A stretch of DNA of 37,805 nt, from positions 1 through 37,805 of the forward strand of contig JAJYLB010000035.1 in NCBI GenBank assembly GCA_021788095.1, in the 5' to 3' direction. The position numbers and the translations under genes were made by a program. Position 1 is the stretch's first letter. Every line of letters begins with the position of its first letter. The notes below the pieces were generated by a model. It was not told the DNA's origin. It did not search any database and worked only from the letters and a program-made list of their open reading frames with translations. The stretch comes from Acidobacteriota bacterium. GTDB lineage: Bacteria > Acidobacteriota > Terriglobia > Acidiferrales > UBA7541. Positions 1-7,744 of the stretch are shown here, one piece after another.

Positions 1-125
1 CATTTCCACAGTTTGTATTTTTCATAGATTCGCGCAAGTCGTTTGCGGACAACGCACGAAATTTGCGCCAGGGCTGTGGAATTCGCACCTTTTCGCGTTG
101 CCACACAGATTCTGAAGCCTGTGCT
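1..125 (-). repeat. Partial left copy of a MITE-like element (inverted relative to the copy at 5973-6131)
   Basis: Bases 1 to about 116 are the reverse complement of 5983-6098, with a single substitution by eye (base 81 against 6018), followed by a one-base indel. The copy ends near 125 with a terminal repeat that begins gttgccacacagatt. By alignment, about 33 bases of the element lie beyond the left window edge. It carries no coding capacity of its own; reading it in frame gives a false N-terminal extension on the neighbouring ORFs. It forms the left arm of an inverted pair that encloses the receptor and glycosidase genes. Confidence 0.85.
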
Positions 126-200
126 ACACGATCGTAAACGCTTGATTTTCAGACCAACATCCGCGGCCGACGAGCGGACGCGACTGGATTCCCGCCCCCC

Positions 201-282
201 GCTTTCGCGGGGGACAAGCTTCGGCGGGAATGACGGGGGAGGGGGGCTTTCGCGGGGGACAAGCTTCCGTGGGAATGACGGG
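201..282. repeat. Two tandem copies of a 37-bp intergenic repeat (period 45 bp)
   Basis: The unit starts gctttcgcgggggacaagct and ends gggaatgacggg. It occurs at 201-237 and 246-282 with two differences. Just upstream is ggattcccgcccccc, which pairs with the unit's own gggaat end. It resembles the widespread attcccgc...gcgggaat class of intergenic repeats. The rest of 126-514 holds no credible gene. Confidence 0.8.
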
Positions 283-320
283 ATGTGGGGGCGGTGTGGC
301 GCGAGCGATCGAGCACGCGC

Positions 321-348
321 GTGTTGTAGCGCCGGCGGCTCGCCGGCG
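321..348. repeat. Palindromic gtgttgtagcgccggc repeat
   Basis: The 16 bases gtgttgtagcgccggc at 321-336 recur exactly at 26400-26415 inside metG. Here they are followed by ggctcgccggcg, which forms a GC-rich hairpin (gccggcg/cgccggc). This is an intergenic repeat with no gene attached, located downstream of the TonB receptor stop codon. Confidence 0.7.
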
Positions 349-514
349 ATTCTGTACGGTTTAGCTCTCGCGGGAACGCGAGGGCCGCCGCCCGGGTTCC
401 TCGCCGGGCTCTCTGGAAGATCGGTTCCCATGGATCGACTGTCGTCGCGGCGGCTCGGGAGGTGTGGGACCCGCCCGAACCGCCAAGACCGCCTTCGGCC
501 TGCCGGTCTCGCAG

Positions 515-3500
515 CTACCAAACCAAGCGCGCTCCGAGCTGAATCGACCGCTGGATATTCACCTGCTTGGAAATCACGCCGAAGCTGCTGCTCGTCGGGC
601 TGCTCACGTTCGGCGTGTCGAACTGCGGGCGATTGAAGGTGTTGAACGCCTCGAAGCGCAACTGCAAGTAGTCGCCCTCGTGGAAGGTGAAGTTTTTCAG
701 GATCGACGAGTCGAGGTTGTTGATCGAGTCGAGGCGGAGATTGGCGAAGGTCGTGGGGAAGGTGCGCAGGTGATATTGGAATTGATCCTTCGAATTCGTG
801 TCGAAGGCGCTGGTGTCGAAGGCAGGGAGCGGCTTTTCTTTCCCGTTCACCAGGGTTTCGTCCGTCTGGCGGTTGTTCAAGGTGATCGGCTGGTTCAGGT
901 AGACGTAGTCGCTCGCGCGCCATACGATCGGCGCGCCCGTTTGGTAGGTATAGATGCCGTTGATCACCCACCCGCCGAAGATCGCATCCGCCCAGCCGGA
1001 GCGCAAATTGAACAGACGATCGCGACCGAAGGGCAGGTCGTAGCTGAAGCCGGCGACGAAATGGTGCGTATGATCGAAGGGAGAGATGCGGCTCTCGAGC
1101 CTTGCGTCGGTGGGATTCAGGTAATAGTCGCGCGAGATCAGTTTCGAGAACATGTAGTTCCCGATTACGGAAAGCCCTTGCGACAACCGTTTCTCCACCC
1201 GCACGTCCAGCGCGTTGTAATCCGAGTTGCCCACTGTGTTGTTTTGCATCGTTACGCCCGATCCTCCCGTTCCGCTCTGGCCGGGGAATTCGGGAAAAGC
1301 GGAAAGCAACTGCGCCACGGAAGTGGTCGATCCGTTCAGGCTGGTGCCCGGCAGGAGGTTCTTGAAGGGATTGGGCACGCTGGCCGTGAGCGTGTTGATG
1401 ACGGTCTGATCGCGCGTCGGCAGCGTGCTCAGGTACTGGACGGGAATGACGTTGAGCTGAGTGGTCTGGATCGGTATATCCGTTGCGTGGTTGCCGATGT
1501 AATCGACTTCGAGCAGGAGGTTCGGCGTGAGGGAGCGCTGGATGCCGAAATTCCAGCGCATCGAGAAGGGATCGTTGGCGTGGGGCGCGAGGAAGCTGAC
1601 GCTTTGCCCGAGGAACGTTCCCAGACCCTCGGACGAACCTACGGGCTGGTTGATGCTGCCGCCGGGAAAGGGATCCGCGAGGGTAGTGGCGGGGCTCAGA
1701 TAATTGTTGCTGCTGGCGACGAAGGGCGTGCTGGCGCTGAAGCCTTCCTGATCGAGGATCGGATTCGAGGACCAACTGCCGTATTGGTTCAGATTCGCGA
1801 CCGTCAGCGGCTCAACGAATATGCCAAACCCGCCGCGCAGGACCGTTCCCCCGCCGAGGAATCTGGGCGTCCAGGCGAAGCCCAGCCGCGGGCTGAAGAT
1901 GTACGAGCCCTGGTAGTAAACGTTGCCGGGATGCGAGTTCGGGAAGGTCAAGCCGCCGAGAACCTTGAAATCGCTCGGGGAGATTTGCGGAATCGGATTC
2001 TTCGCGTAGGCCGCTTCCGCGGCGGCGGCGATGGGGCTGGTCGCCGTCGTATCGAACCCGCTCACCGTTCGGCCGTAACTTTCGGCGTAGGGGGTATCGT
2101 GCTCGAAGCGCACGCCCAGGTTGAGCGTCAGGTTGTTCTTCGCCCGCCAGTTGTCTTGTAGGAAGGCGGCATAGTAGTAGGAGATGAATGTTCCGTAGGT
2201 GTTGAGGTCGTACTTGCTCGAACCGCTGTTGTTGGGCAGGCCCATCAGGAAATCGGCGAAATCCTGGCCGAAGGGCGCGGCGGGCGAACTCGACGTCGGC
2301 CCGTTCGTCCAGTTGGTTCCGAAGGCGTAGCAGCCGTCCGGACAACCGTAGCTGATTGTGTCGAGCCGGTATTGCCGCAAGTCCACGCCGACATGCAGCT
2401 CGTGATCGCCCACCATCTTCATCACGTCGCCGAAGAACTGGTAGGAACCGGAGGGCACGACCGAATCGCCCGTGTTGCCGAGGCATTGGAAGCTGTCCTG
2501 GCTGCCGCAACTGCCGGAGAACTGGATCGCGGGCATCTGGTACCTTTGCGCGGTGCTGGCGACGTAGGAGGGATAGCCGAGCGTGGTGGGATTGAGCCCG
2601 ATGCTCGGGTCGCCGTGGACTTCCTTCATGTAGGTCCAATTCAGCCTGAAGTTGGCGACGGTGGTGGGCGAGAACGTGTACACTTCGTCCACCGTTCCGC
2701 CCCAGTTCTCGCGCAACAGGGATACCCCGGTGGCCGCGTTCCCGAAATAGTTGTTCTTGGCTTGCAGGCGGTAGTTGTGCCGCGCGTCGAAGAACAGGCG
2801 GCTCTTCGCGCTCATGTTCCAATCGAGCCGGCCCAGCTCGTTGTTGAAGGTGTCGCTGCTCGTATTGTTGTTGACGTAGTTGTCGAAACCTTCCGACGTG
2901 CCCAGTCCCGGGGTCGGCGAGGGGAAATACTTCAGGTAGGCCTGCGCGATCGGGCTGAGGAGGCCGGAGGGAATCACGTTGCACTTCACATCGCCGGCCG
3001 CCGGCGACTGCGTGTTGTTGGGATTGAGCGGGAGCGGCGTGCCATTCGGCGCGCAATAAAAGGGCTGCCGGGTGATCGTTTTCCCGCTCAGCACTCCCGA
3101 ATAGGGGTTGTAGAGCTGGTATTTCGACCCGAGCGCCAGCAGCGAGGAGAGATCGCCGGCCCGCTCCGCCGCGCTCGGCACGGTGGCGAAATCGGTGTTT
3201 GGCTGCGCGTCCTTCAGGTTCTCCCAGGCGAAAAACCAGAAGAGCTTGTTCCTGCCGTCGTAGATCTTGGGCAAAATCACCGGCCCGCCGGCCGTCAGAC
3301 CGTATTGATTGAAGTGGGTCACCTGGAGGGGGGCGCCGGCGCGATTGTTGAAGAAGCTGTTCGCATCCAGATTCGATGGCTGGGAGAATTCGTACATCGA
3401 GCCGTGAAAGCCGTTGGTGCCCTGCTTGAGAATCTGGTTGGCGGTGCCGCCGTAACTGTGCCCGTAGGCCGCATCGGTATTGAACGCGTCCACCGTCACT

Positions 3501-4174
3501 TCCTGCACGGCGTCCTGCGGGGGACTGTAGGCGAGCGAACCGCTCCAGATCTCGTCGGGAGCACCGTCCATCAGCAGCTCGGTCACCTGCGATGGCGTGC
3601 CGCCGATGCTCCACGCCGCGGCGCCGTTATTGTCGAAAGGGTGCACCAGGGAGGGATTGGAGGTGGCGATCACACCGACCGAAAGCTGCGCCAGCATCAT
3701 CGGCGTCCGGCCGTCGAGCGGCAGGTCTTCCACCTGCTTCGTCGTGATCACCTGTCCCGTGGTCGCATTGACCGTATTGACCAGAGGGACGTTCGAGACG
3801 ACCCGCACGCTCTCGGTCACCGCGCCCAACTGGAGCGAGATGTCGATGACCGCGTGCTGGCCCGACGCCAGACTGACTCCCTGCCGCAAGAAGGTCTTGA
3901 ACCCTTTCGTTTCCGCCGTCACCGTGTAGGTGCCGGGAAGCAGGAAGGGAAGTGTGTAGTCGCCGGTGGACCCCGAGACGGTCTGCGTTTTCGTGCCGGT
4001 GCTCGTCTCGGTAGCGACGACGGTGACCCCGGGCACCGCCCCGCCACTAGGGTCGGTCACCACGCCGCTGACGGTGGCCCGAAATTCCTGCGCGCGAAGC
4101 ATGACCGGGACGGTCAGAAACAAAACCAGCGAAAGAGCTAGAAGGCGGAGCCTCATGGACGTGTACCCCCGCAT
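515..4174 (-). CDS. TonB-dependent receptor with carboxypeptidase-regulatory-like N-terminal domain
   Basis: This outer-membrane receptor probably imports an oligosaccharide using TonB energy. The 1219-residue protein starts with a signal peptide (hydrophobic residues about 8-27, ending near LRAQ). A carboxypeptidase-regulatory-like beta-sandwich follows at about 30-115 (GVVTDPSGGAVPGV), then a plug domain with VEDLPLDGRTP, then a long beta barrel. It ends in an aromatic residue (GARLVW), as outer-membrane barrels do. The layout matches the large Oar-like receptors that are abundant in Acidobacteriota. The next ATG at 4156 is an equally good start and gives a more standard signal peptide. A strong promoter lies upstream at 4347-4374. 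Its neighbour, a secreted glycosidase, and the uronate genes beyond suggest a uronate-containing glycan as substrate; that is inference. Confidence 0.93.
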   Translation of the reverse strand: MRGYTSMRLRLLALSLVLFLTVPVMLRAQEFRATVSGVVTDPSGGAVPGVTVVATETSTGTKTQTVSGSTGDYTLPFLLPGTYTVTAETKGFKTFLRQGVSLASGQHAVIDISLQLGAVTESVRVVSNVPLVNTVNATTGQVITTKQVEDLPLDGRTPMMLAQLSVGVIATSNPSLVHPFDNNGAAAWSIGGTPSQVTELLMDGAPDEIWSGSLAYSPPQDAVQEVTVDAFNTDAAYGHSYGGTANQILKQGTNGFHGSMYEFSQPSNLDANSFFNNRAGAPLQVTHFNQYGLTAGGPVILPKIYDGRNKLFWFFAWENLKDAQPNTDFATVPSAAERAGDLSSLLALGSKYQLYNPYSGVLSGKTITRQPFYCAPNGTPLPLNPNNTQSPAAGDVKCNVIPSGLLSPIAQAYLKYFPSPTPGLGTSEGFDNYVNNNTSSDTFNNELGRLDWNMSAKSRLFFDARHNYRLQAKNNYFGNAATGVSLLRENWGGTVDEVYTFSPTTVANFRLNWTYMKEVHGDPSIGLNPTTLGYPSYVASTAQRYQMPAIQFSGSCGSQDSFQCLGNTGDSVVPSGSYQFFGDVMKMVGDHELHVGVDLRQYRLDTISYGCPDGCYAFGTNWTNGPTSSSPAAPFGQDFADFLMGLPNNSGSSKYDLNTYGTFISYYYAAFLQDNWRAKNNLTLNLGVRFEHDTPYAESYGRTVSGFDTTATSPIAAAAEAAYAKNPIPQISPSDFKVLGGLTFPNSHPGNVYYQGSYIFSPRLGFAWTPRFLGGGTVLRGGFGIFVEPLTVANLNQYGSWSSNPILDQEGFSASTPFVASSNNYLSPATTLADPFPGGSINQPVGSSEGLGTFLGQSVSFLAPHANDPFSMRWNFGIQRSLTPNLLLEVDYIGNHATDIPIQTTQLNVIPVQYLSTLPTRDQTVINTLTASVPNPFKNLLPGTSLNGSTTSVAQLLSAFPEFPGQSGTGGSGVTMQNNTVGNSDYNALDVRVEKRLSQGLSVIGNYMFSKLISRDYYLNPTDARLESRISPFDHTHHFVAGFSYDLPFGRDRLFNLRSGWADAIFGGWVINGIYTYQTGAPIVWRASDYVYLNQPITLNNRQTDETLVNGKEKPLPAFDTSAFDTNSKDQFQYHLRTFPTTFANLRLDSINNLDSSILKNFTFHEGDYLQLRFEAFNTFNRPQFDTPNVSSPTSSSFGVISKQVNIQRSIQLGARLVW

Positions 4175-4346
4175 TGGTGAACTTCCCGTCGCGCACTGCT
4201 CTGGAAACTGGCGTGCCGATGGAGAGCGAAGCCGCCTCGCCCCCTTGCACTCTCCCTCGGGAACCGCTCACGACGTCGGGGCCGACCTCCCGCCAAGGCT
4301 GGGGCCACGAGCGCATCGACAGCGAGCAGGCGATGGGCAAGGGAAA

Positions 4347-4374
4347 CTTATACCGGGGCGAGCGCCGGTGTCAA
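4347..4374 (-). promoter_or_regulatory. Sigma-70-type promoter for the TonB receptor
   Basis: Read on the minus strand, TTGACA (4374-4369) is followed by a 16-base spacer and TATAAG (4352-4347). This is the best promoter match in the window. Transcription would start near 4340, leaving a leader of about 165 bases. The spacer carries ccgg repeats in inverted orientation. Just upstream of the -35 box, 4384-4403 has ggaaat...atttcc arms (6 bp) that could be a regulator site; this is weak. Confidence 0.65.
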
Positions 4375-4424
4375 GAAAGATTTACAGGAAATCATGAATC
4401 ATTTCCAAGAGCCGCCGCAAAGAT

Positions 4425-5957
4425 TCAGCCTGTCGCTGGCAGCCCCCGTGCGAGGGCAAACGGAACGATTTCGCCGGCCGTTTGCATGGCTAGGTAGATC
4501 GCCGGGCCCGAGCTTCCGTAGTGGCGGGTGAAAGCCCGCACGATAGCGGAATCCGGCAGATCGGGGTTGTACGAAAGCCGGCCCCAGGCGTAAAACCACA
4601 TCCACCATTTCTCCCAGATCCAGCGATAAATCTTCTGGTCGCGGGAAGACGGGTAATACGCTGCAGGGTCGGCGCGGAAGTAGGCCATCGGGGATTCCAA
4701 GGTGAAGCCCAGCGCGTGGCCCAGCGTGAAGGTGCGGACGGCGCGGCGAATGAAAGCCGTGTTTTCCCAAGCCCAAAAGCGGTGCGTGCCATTGGCGCGC
4801 ACCTGCCAGAGAATCTGGTACGGGGCCGGCAAATCGAGATAGGACTGGTAGCTGTAGCTGCCGTACTGCTCGCCCTGGAGCGCTTGATAGGGCAGGCCGA
4901 GCTGCTCGCCATTGTATTTGATCTCGATCGCGAGCCCGGCCGGCGAGCCGCGCGCCAGTTGCTCGATTCCTTCCCGCGTCGTTTTCCAGGTTCGCGTGTA
5001 GAGGGGTAGGTCGCGCCGGCCCGCGAGCGCGAGCGCGCGCGGGTAAACTTCCTGGTAGAAGCCCACCGGCCGGCTCGATTCCCCAATGCGAAAGCCGATC
5101 ATGTAGAGATCGGGAATCTCCTCGACGAGTCGCGCGACCGCTTGGGTGGTGTAATCGGCCAAGTGGTCGGGGGGAACGCCGGTCACCGAGCGGTCTTTCG
5201 CCGGGCCTCCGCCGAAGCCGTTGTTCGCGCTGTAGTTCATGAGGGAAACCCTCAGGCCGCGACTGCGCGCGTAGGCCACGATCGCCTTGAGCGCGGCGAG
5301 ATTCCGCGCCTCGATCTGGGGATTGCCAACTTGCGGGTAGGCGTCGACGTGGACGAGCAGGGGAAGCAGGTTGGGGAAGCTGGTGGTTTGAAGGTCGTAC
5401 CCGCCGTGCAAGTCGAGCAGGTCGTACCGGTTGCGCGCCAGCATGTCGATATAGGCACTCCACATCGCGATGTTCTCAAGATTGGAAGGAACGAGGTGGA
5501 GAAACATGTTGTCGGCACGGATGGGCACGAAGGGGCTTCGGCTGACGTTTCCCACGTGGCGTGCGATCTCCGCCCAGCTTGCCCCATGCCGCGCGGCTTG
5601 CACCACGTCGATCAGATGATCCAAGCCGTACACCGCGCCCAGCCAGCCGCCGGCGTCGAGCGTCACCTTCGTTCCCGTCGTCTCGGTGGAAAAGGACTGG
5701 GCGCGCCGGGAGAGGTCGCCAAGCTTCGGATCGGTAACGTCGGCCGCAAAAACCACGCGGATTTCCGCAGCCTGGGGCGAGATGCCGGCGGATTTCAGGG
5801 CGGTGCCCAGCCGCGCCGCGGCCCACCGCGCGCATTCGGGCGAATGCGCGGGCAAGCGAACCGAGGCGCTCGCGGGAATGGCGCTCGGAGCCACGGCCAG
5901 CGCGGCGACCATCGCGAACAGCCGCCACCGAGCTTTGTGCGAATGAGCCAGGTTCAT
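4425..5957 (-). CDS. Secreted alpha-glucuronidase-like glycoside hydrolase (putative)
   Basis: The 510-residue protein has a signal peptide (LFAMVAALAVAPSAIPASA). An N-terminal domain of the GH20/GH67 accessory type covers about 30-115 (RVVFAADVTD; GGWLGAVYGLDHLIDVV). A TIM-barrel region follows (FVPIRADNMF; NRYDLLDLHGGYD; LYMIGFRIGESSRP, whose Glu is a possible catalytic acid). A helical segment with WGRLSYNPDLPDS is typical of glucuronidase-like proteins. The substrate cannot be read from sequence. ATG 5957 is chosen because agaggt lies 8 bases upstream; the ORF extension to 6056 is only the repeat element read in frame. The protein stops soon after the helical segment, shorter than I expect for such enzymes, so a lost C-terminus is possible. 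It precedes the receptor gene on the same strand. Confidence 0.7.
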   Translation of the reverse strand: MNLAHSHKARWRLFAMVAALAVAPSAIPASASVRLPAHSPECARWAAARLGTALKSAGISPQAAEIRVVFAADVTDPKLGDLSRRAQSFSTETTGTKVTLDAGGWLGAVYGLDHLIDVVQAARHGASWAEIARHVGNVSRSPFVPIRADNMFLHLVPSNLENIAMWSAYIDMLARNRYDLLDLHGGYDLQTTSFPNLLPLLVHVDAYPQVGNPQIEARNLAALKAIVAYARSRGLRVSLMNYSANNGFGGGPAKDRSVTGVPPDHLADYTTQAVARLVEEIPDLYMIGFRIGESSRPVGFYQEVYPRALALAGRRDLPLYTRTWKTTREGIEQLARGSPAGLAIEIKYNGEQLGLPYQALQGEQYGSYSYQSYLDLPAPYQILWQVRANGTHRFWAWENTAFIRRAVRTFTLGHALGFTLESPMAYFRADPAAYYPSSRDQKIYRWIWEKWWMWFYAWGRLSYNPDLPDSAIVRAFTRHYGSSGPAIYLAMQTAGEIVPFALARGLPATG

Positions 5958-5972
5958 CGAATTACCTCTGCT

Positions 5973-6131
5973 GGCGCAGGCTTTCAGAATCTGTGTGGCA
6001 ACGCGAAAAGGTGCGAACTCCACAGCCCTGGCGCAAATTTCGTGCGTTGTCCGCAAACGACTTGCGCGAATCTATGAAAAATACAAACTGTGGAAATGCC
6101 AGTTGCCACACAGACTCTTTCAGCCTCTGCC
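5973..6131 (-). repeat. MITE-like element, complete copy with 30-bp terminal inverted repeats
   Basis: The ends 5973-6002 and 6102-6131 are imperfect inverted repeats. They match at 24 of 30 positions by eye, and the inner 13 (tctgtgtggcaac) are perfect. The 99-bp core is less GC-rich than the surroundings. No transposase is encoded, as expected of a non-autonomous element. A second copy in opposite orientation is at 1-125. The element lies between the predicted promoter and the start codon of the glycosidase gene, so its hairpin would sit in that mRNA leader. Confidence 0.8.
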
Positions 6132-6216
6132 CGTCACTCGCCGCCAGTTTTCTTCTCTGCCGCCTTGCCGGTGGCCAAATCCGCAATCCACTCGCTGTGG
6201 GCCGTTACGCACAGGA

Positions 6217-6245
6217 ACGATATAGCCCGCGGGAAGGGGTGTCAA
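6217..6245 (-). promoter_or_regulatory. Predicted promoter for the glycosidase gene
   Basis: On the minus strand, TTGACA (6245-6240) is followed by a 17-base spacer and TATCGT (6222-6217). Transcription from here would cross the repeat element before reaching the start at 5957. The spacer contains the palindrome cccgcggg. Confidence 0.5.
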
Positions 6246-6269
6246 GCAAGGCATTCACAGTCCTGGTAA

Positions 6270-6284
6270 TCTTTTCGGAAAAGA
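6270..6284. promoter_or_regulatory. Candidate operator palindrome (tcttttcggaaaaga)
   Basis: Six-base perfect arms (tctttt/aaaaga) surround cgg, giving an A/T-flanked, CG-centred palindrome of the general LacI-operator style. It lies between the divergent promoters of the glycosidase gene and the LacI-type regulator, which suits shared control. No second matching site was found, so this is a suggestion only. Confidence 0.3.
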
Positions 6285-6384
6285 GACCTCTCATGCTTAG
6301 CCGGGGAAGTCGTTGAGGTTCAGTACGCTAGGAGAATGCTTATTTGGCGGTCCTCCTGTCCGAATCCCCGAAGACGACTGCTTC

Positions 6385-6413
6385 TTGAAAACTTTTCTCA
6401 CCACCTGTAACAT
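6385..6413 (+). promoter_or_regulatory. Predicted promoter for the LacI-type regulator
   Basis: TTGAAA (6385-6390), a 17-base spacer and TAACAT (6408-6413) are suitably placed for transcription starting near 6420. This argues against the upstream ATG codons at 6313 and 6412 as starts, and leaves a leader of about 118 bases before GTG 6538. Confidence 0.45.
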
Positions 6414-6537
6414 GGCGCATGGCCTTGTGGATTGCGGCGCCAGCGTCGCTGCGTTCCCGTACACGGAGCGATCTGCGCGGGCTGAGCGCGAAAGCGGAAG
6501 GGGCGCGGACCCTGGACAGATTTTCAGCGAGCGGAAA

Positions 6538-7611
6538 GTGACGAGGAAGGCGCGAAAGATCCGGTTCGAAGAAGTGGCGCGCGAGGCGCGCGTCAGCATC
6601 GCCACCGTCTCCCGCGTCGCCAACGGCAGCCAGAGCGTGAGTCGGCCTCTGCGGGAGCGCGTGGCGCGTGCCGCCGCCAAACTGAATTTCGATCTCGATG
6701 GCCGGCGCCGCGCCCGCGTCATCGCCTTCATCCTCGCCAACCGGGGCGTTCTGCATCCCTTCCATTCCGCGGTGCTGGTGGGCGCCGAAGCTTACTGCGC
6801 GGCCCACGAATACGGTCTGCTGTTTCTTCCCCTTCACTACCCGCCCGACGTCGCCTGGCAGAAGCTGCACCTGCCTGCCGTGCTCGAGCGGCACGATCTG
6901 GTGCGCGCGGCGATTCTCGCTGGAACGAACTCGCAGAACCTGCTCGACTTCCTGACGGAGAAGGGGGTGGGATTCGTCGTTATGGGCAATAACGTCGCGG
7001 GCCCCTGGCGGCAAGCGGAAACGAGCGCGGTCTATTTTGACGATGTGGAAGGGGCGTGCGCGCTCACGCGCCATCTGCTCTCGCTCGGGCATCGAAACAT
7101 TTGGTATGTGGGCAACTGCCGCAAGCTGTGGTTTCTGCGCAGGTACCAGGGCTATCAGAAGGCGATGGAGGAGGCCGGCCTCGCGCCGTTGAAGCGAGAT
7201 GTGAATTGCGAAGAGGCCGAGGACCTGGGCTTTCTGGCTACGAAATCGATCCTCGGCGGGCGCGAGCCGTTGAGCGCGATTTTCGCCGGCGACGATGCCG
7301 CGGCCCGCGGCGTCTACAAGGCGCTTCACGAAGCCGGCCTGCGCATTCCCGAGGATGTCAGCGTGGCCGGATTCAACGACATTCCGGAGGCGGCAGCGCT
7401 CACCCCTCCGCTTACCACCGTTCGCGTTTTCACCGACCAGGTGGGGAAGCAAATGGCCGAGCTGGTGCTGAAGAAGATCGACCACCCGGATTCGGGGCCC
7501 GAAGTGATTACGATTCCGACGCAGCTCGTGCGCCGGGAATCCTGCGCGCCGCTGGCCGAGTCTTCGAGCAAAGGCCAGGCGAGCGAGCCGGCCCCCGCCT
7601 CCGTGGGGTAG
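6538..7611 (+). CDS. LacI-family transcriptional regulator
   Basis: This is a DNA-binding repressor or activator of carbohydrate genes, 357 residues from GTG 6538. The N-terminal helix-turn-helix reads IRFEEVAREARVSIATVSRV followed by ANGS, the LacI signature. A periplasmic-binding-protein-like sensor domain follows, with the typical SLGHRNIWYVG and AIFAGDDAAARGV motifs and a C-terminal DVSVAGFNDIPEAA. The start is chosen so that the helix-turn-helix sits at the N-terminus and the length is normal for the family. The reading frame is open back to 6313, but that stretch contains the predicted promoter and has no family similarity. It is divergent from the glycosidase/receptor pair and upstream of uxaE on the same strand, so it probably controls both sides, with a uronate-related effector (inference). 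Confidence 0.92.
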   Translation: MTRKARKIRFEEVAREARVSIATVSRVANGSQSVSRPLRERVARAAAKLNFDLDGRRRARVIAFILANRGVLHPFHSAVLVGAEAYCAAHEYGLLFLPLHYPPDVAWQKLHLPAVLERHDLVRAAILAGTNSQNLLDFLTEKGVGFVVMGNNVAGPWRQAETSAVYFDDVEGACALTRHLLSLGHRNIWYVGNCRKLWFLRRYQGYQKAMEEAGLAPLKRDVNCEEAEDLGFLATKSILGGREPLSAIFAGDDAAARGVYKALHEAGLRIPEDVSVAGFNDIPEAAALTPPLTTVRVFTDQVGKQMAELVLKKIDHPDSGPEVITIPTQLVRRESCAPLAESSSKGQASEPAPASVG

Positions 7612-7640
7612 AAGTTGTTGCAAAACCTTGCTTGGGCGGT

Positions 7641-7705
7641 TTTCACGGGCTGAAGCCCCTATTTTTCGGCCGCTTTTTGTCGGAGCTGAAGCTCCGACCC
7701 CCGGG
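7641..7705. repeat. Palindromic ggagctgaagctcc repeat, copy 1
   Basis: It has two hairpin modules: gggctgaagcccc (7647-7659) and gtcggagctgaagctccgac (7679-7698, 8-bp stem with a tgaa loop), followed by a run of c. The same arrangement is at 35346-35405. It fills the gap between the regulator and uxaE and could attenuate or process the transcript there. Confidence 0.75.
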
Positions 7706-7744
7706 GACGGGGGTTTTCGAGCTGCCTCTAGAGGGATCGACACC

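Noticed and set aside
190..290. CRISPR-like spacing in the tandem repeat
   Set aside because: Only two units, an 8-base gap instead of a spacer, and no cas genes in the window.
485..510. Rho-independent terminator after the TonB receptor
   Set aside because: A weak agacc/ggtct stem exists but no T run follows on the minus strand.
464..4141. Long plus-strand ORFs of 565 and 589 codons opposite the TonB receptor
   Set aside because: They lie antisense to a clear receptor gene, have low-complexity Arg/Val/Gly/Glu-rich translations and no family features. High GC makes long antisense frames common here.
4425..4442. C-terminal LPATG as a sortase signal on the glycosidase
   Set aside because: There is no following hydrophobic segment or basic tail, and the organism appears to have an outer membrane; the match is chance.
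5958..6056. N-terminal extension of the glycosidase
   Set aside because: It is the MITE-like element read in frame; the same residues appear in the false ORF at 43-636.
6313..6537. N-terminal extension of the LacI-type regulator
   Set aside because: It contains a predicted promoter, has no family similarity and would put 75 extra residues before the helix-turn-helix.
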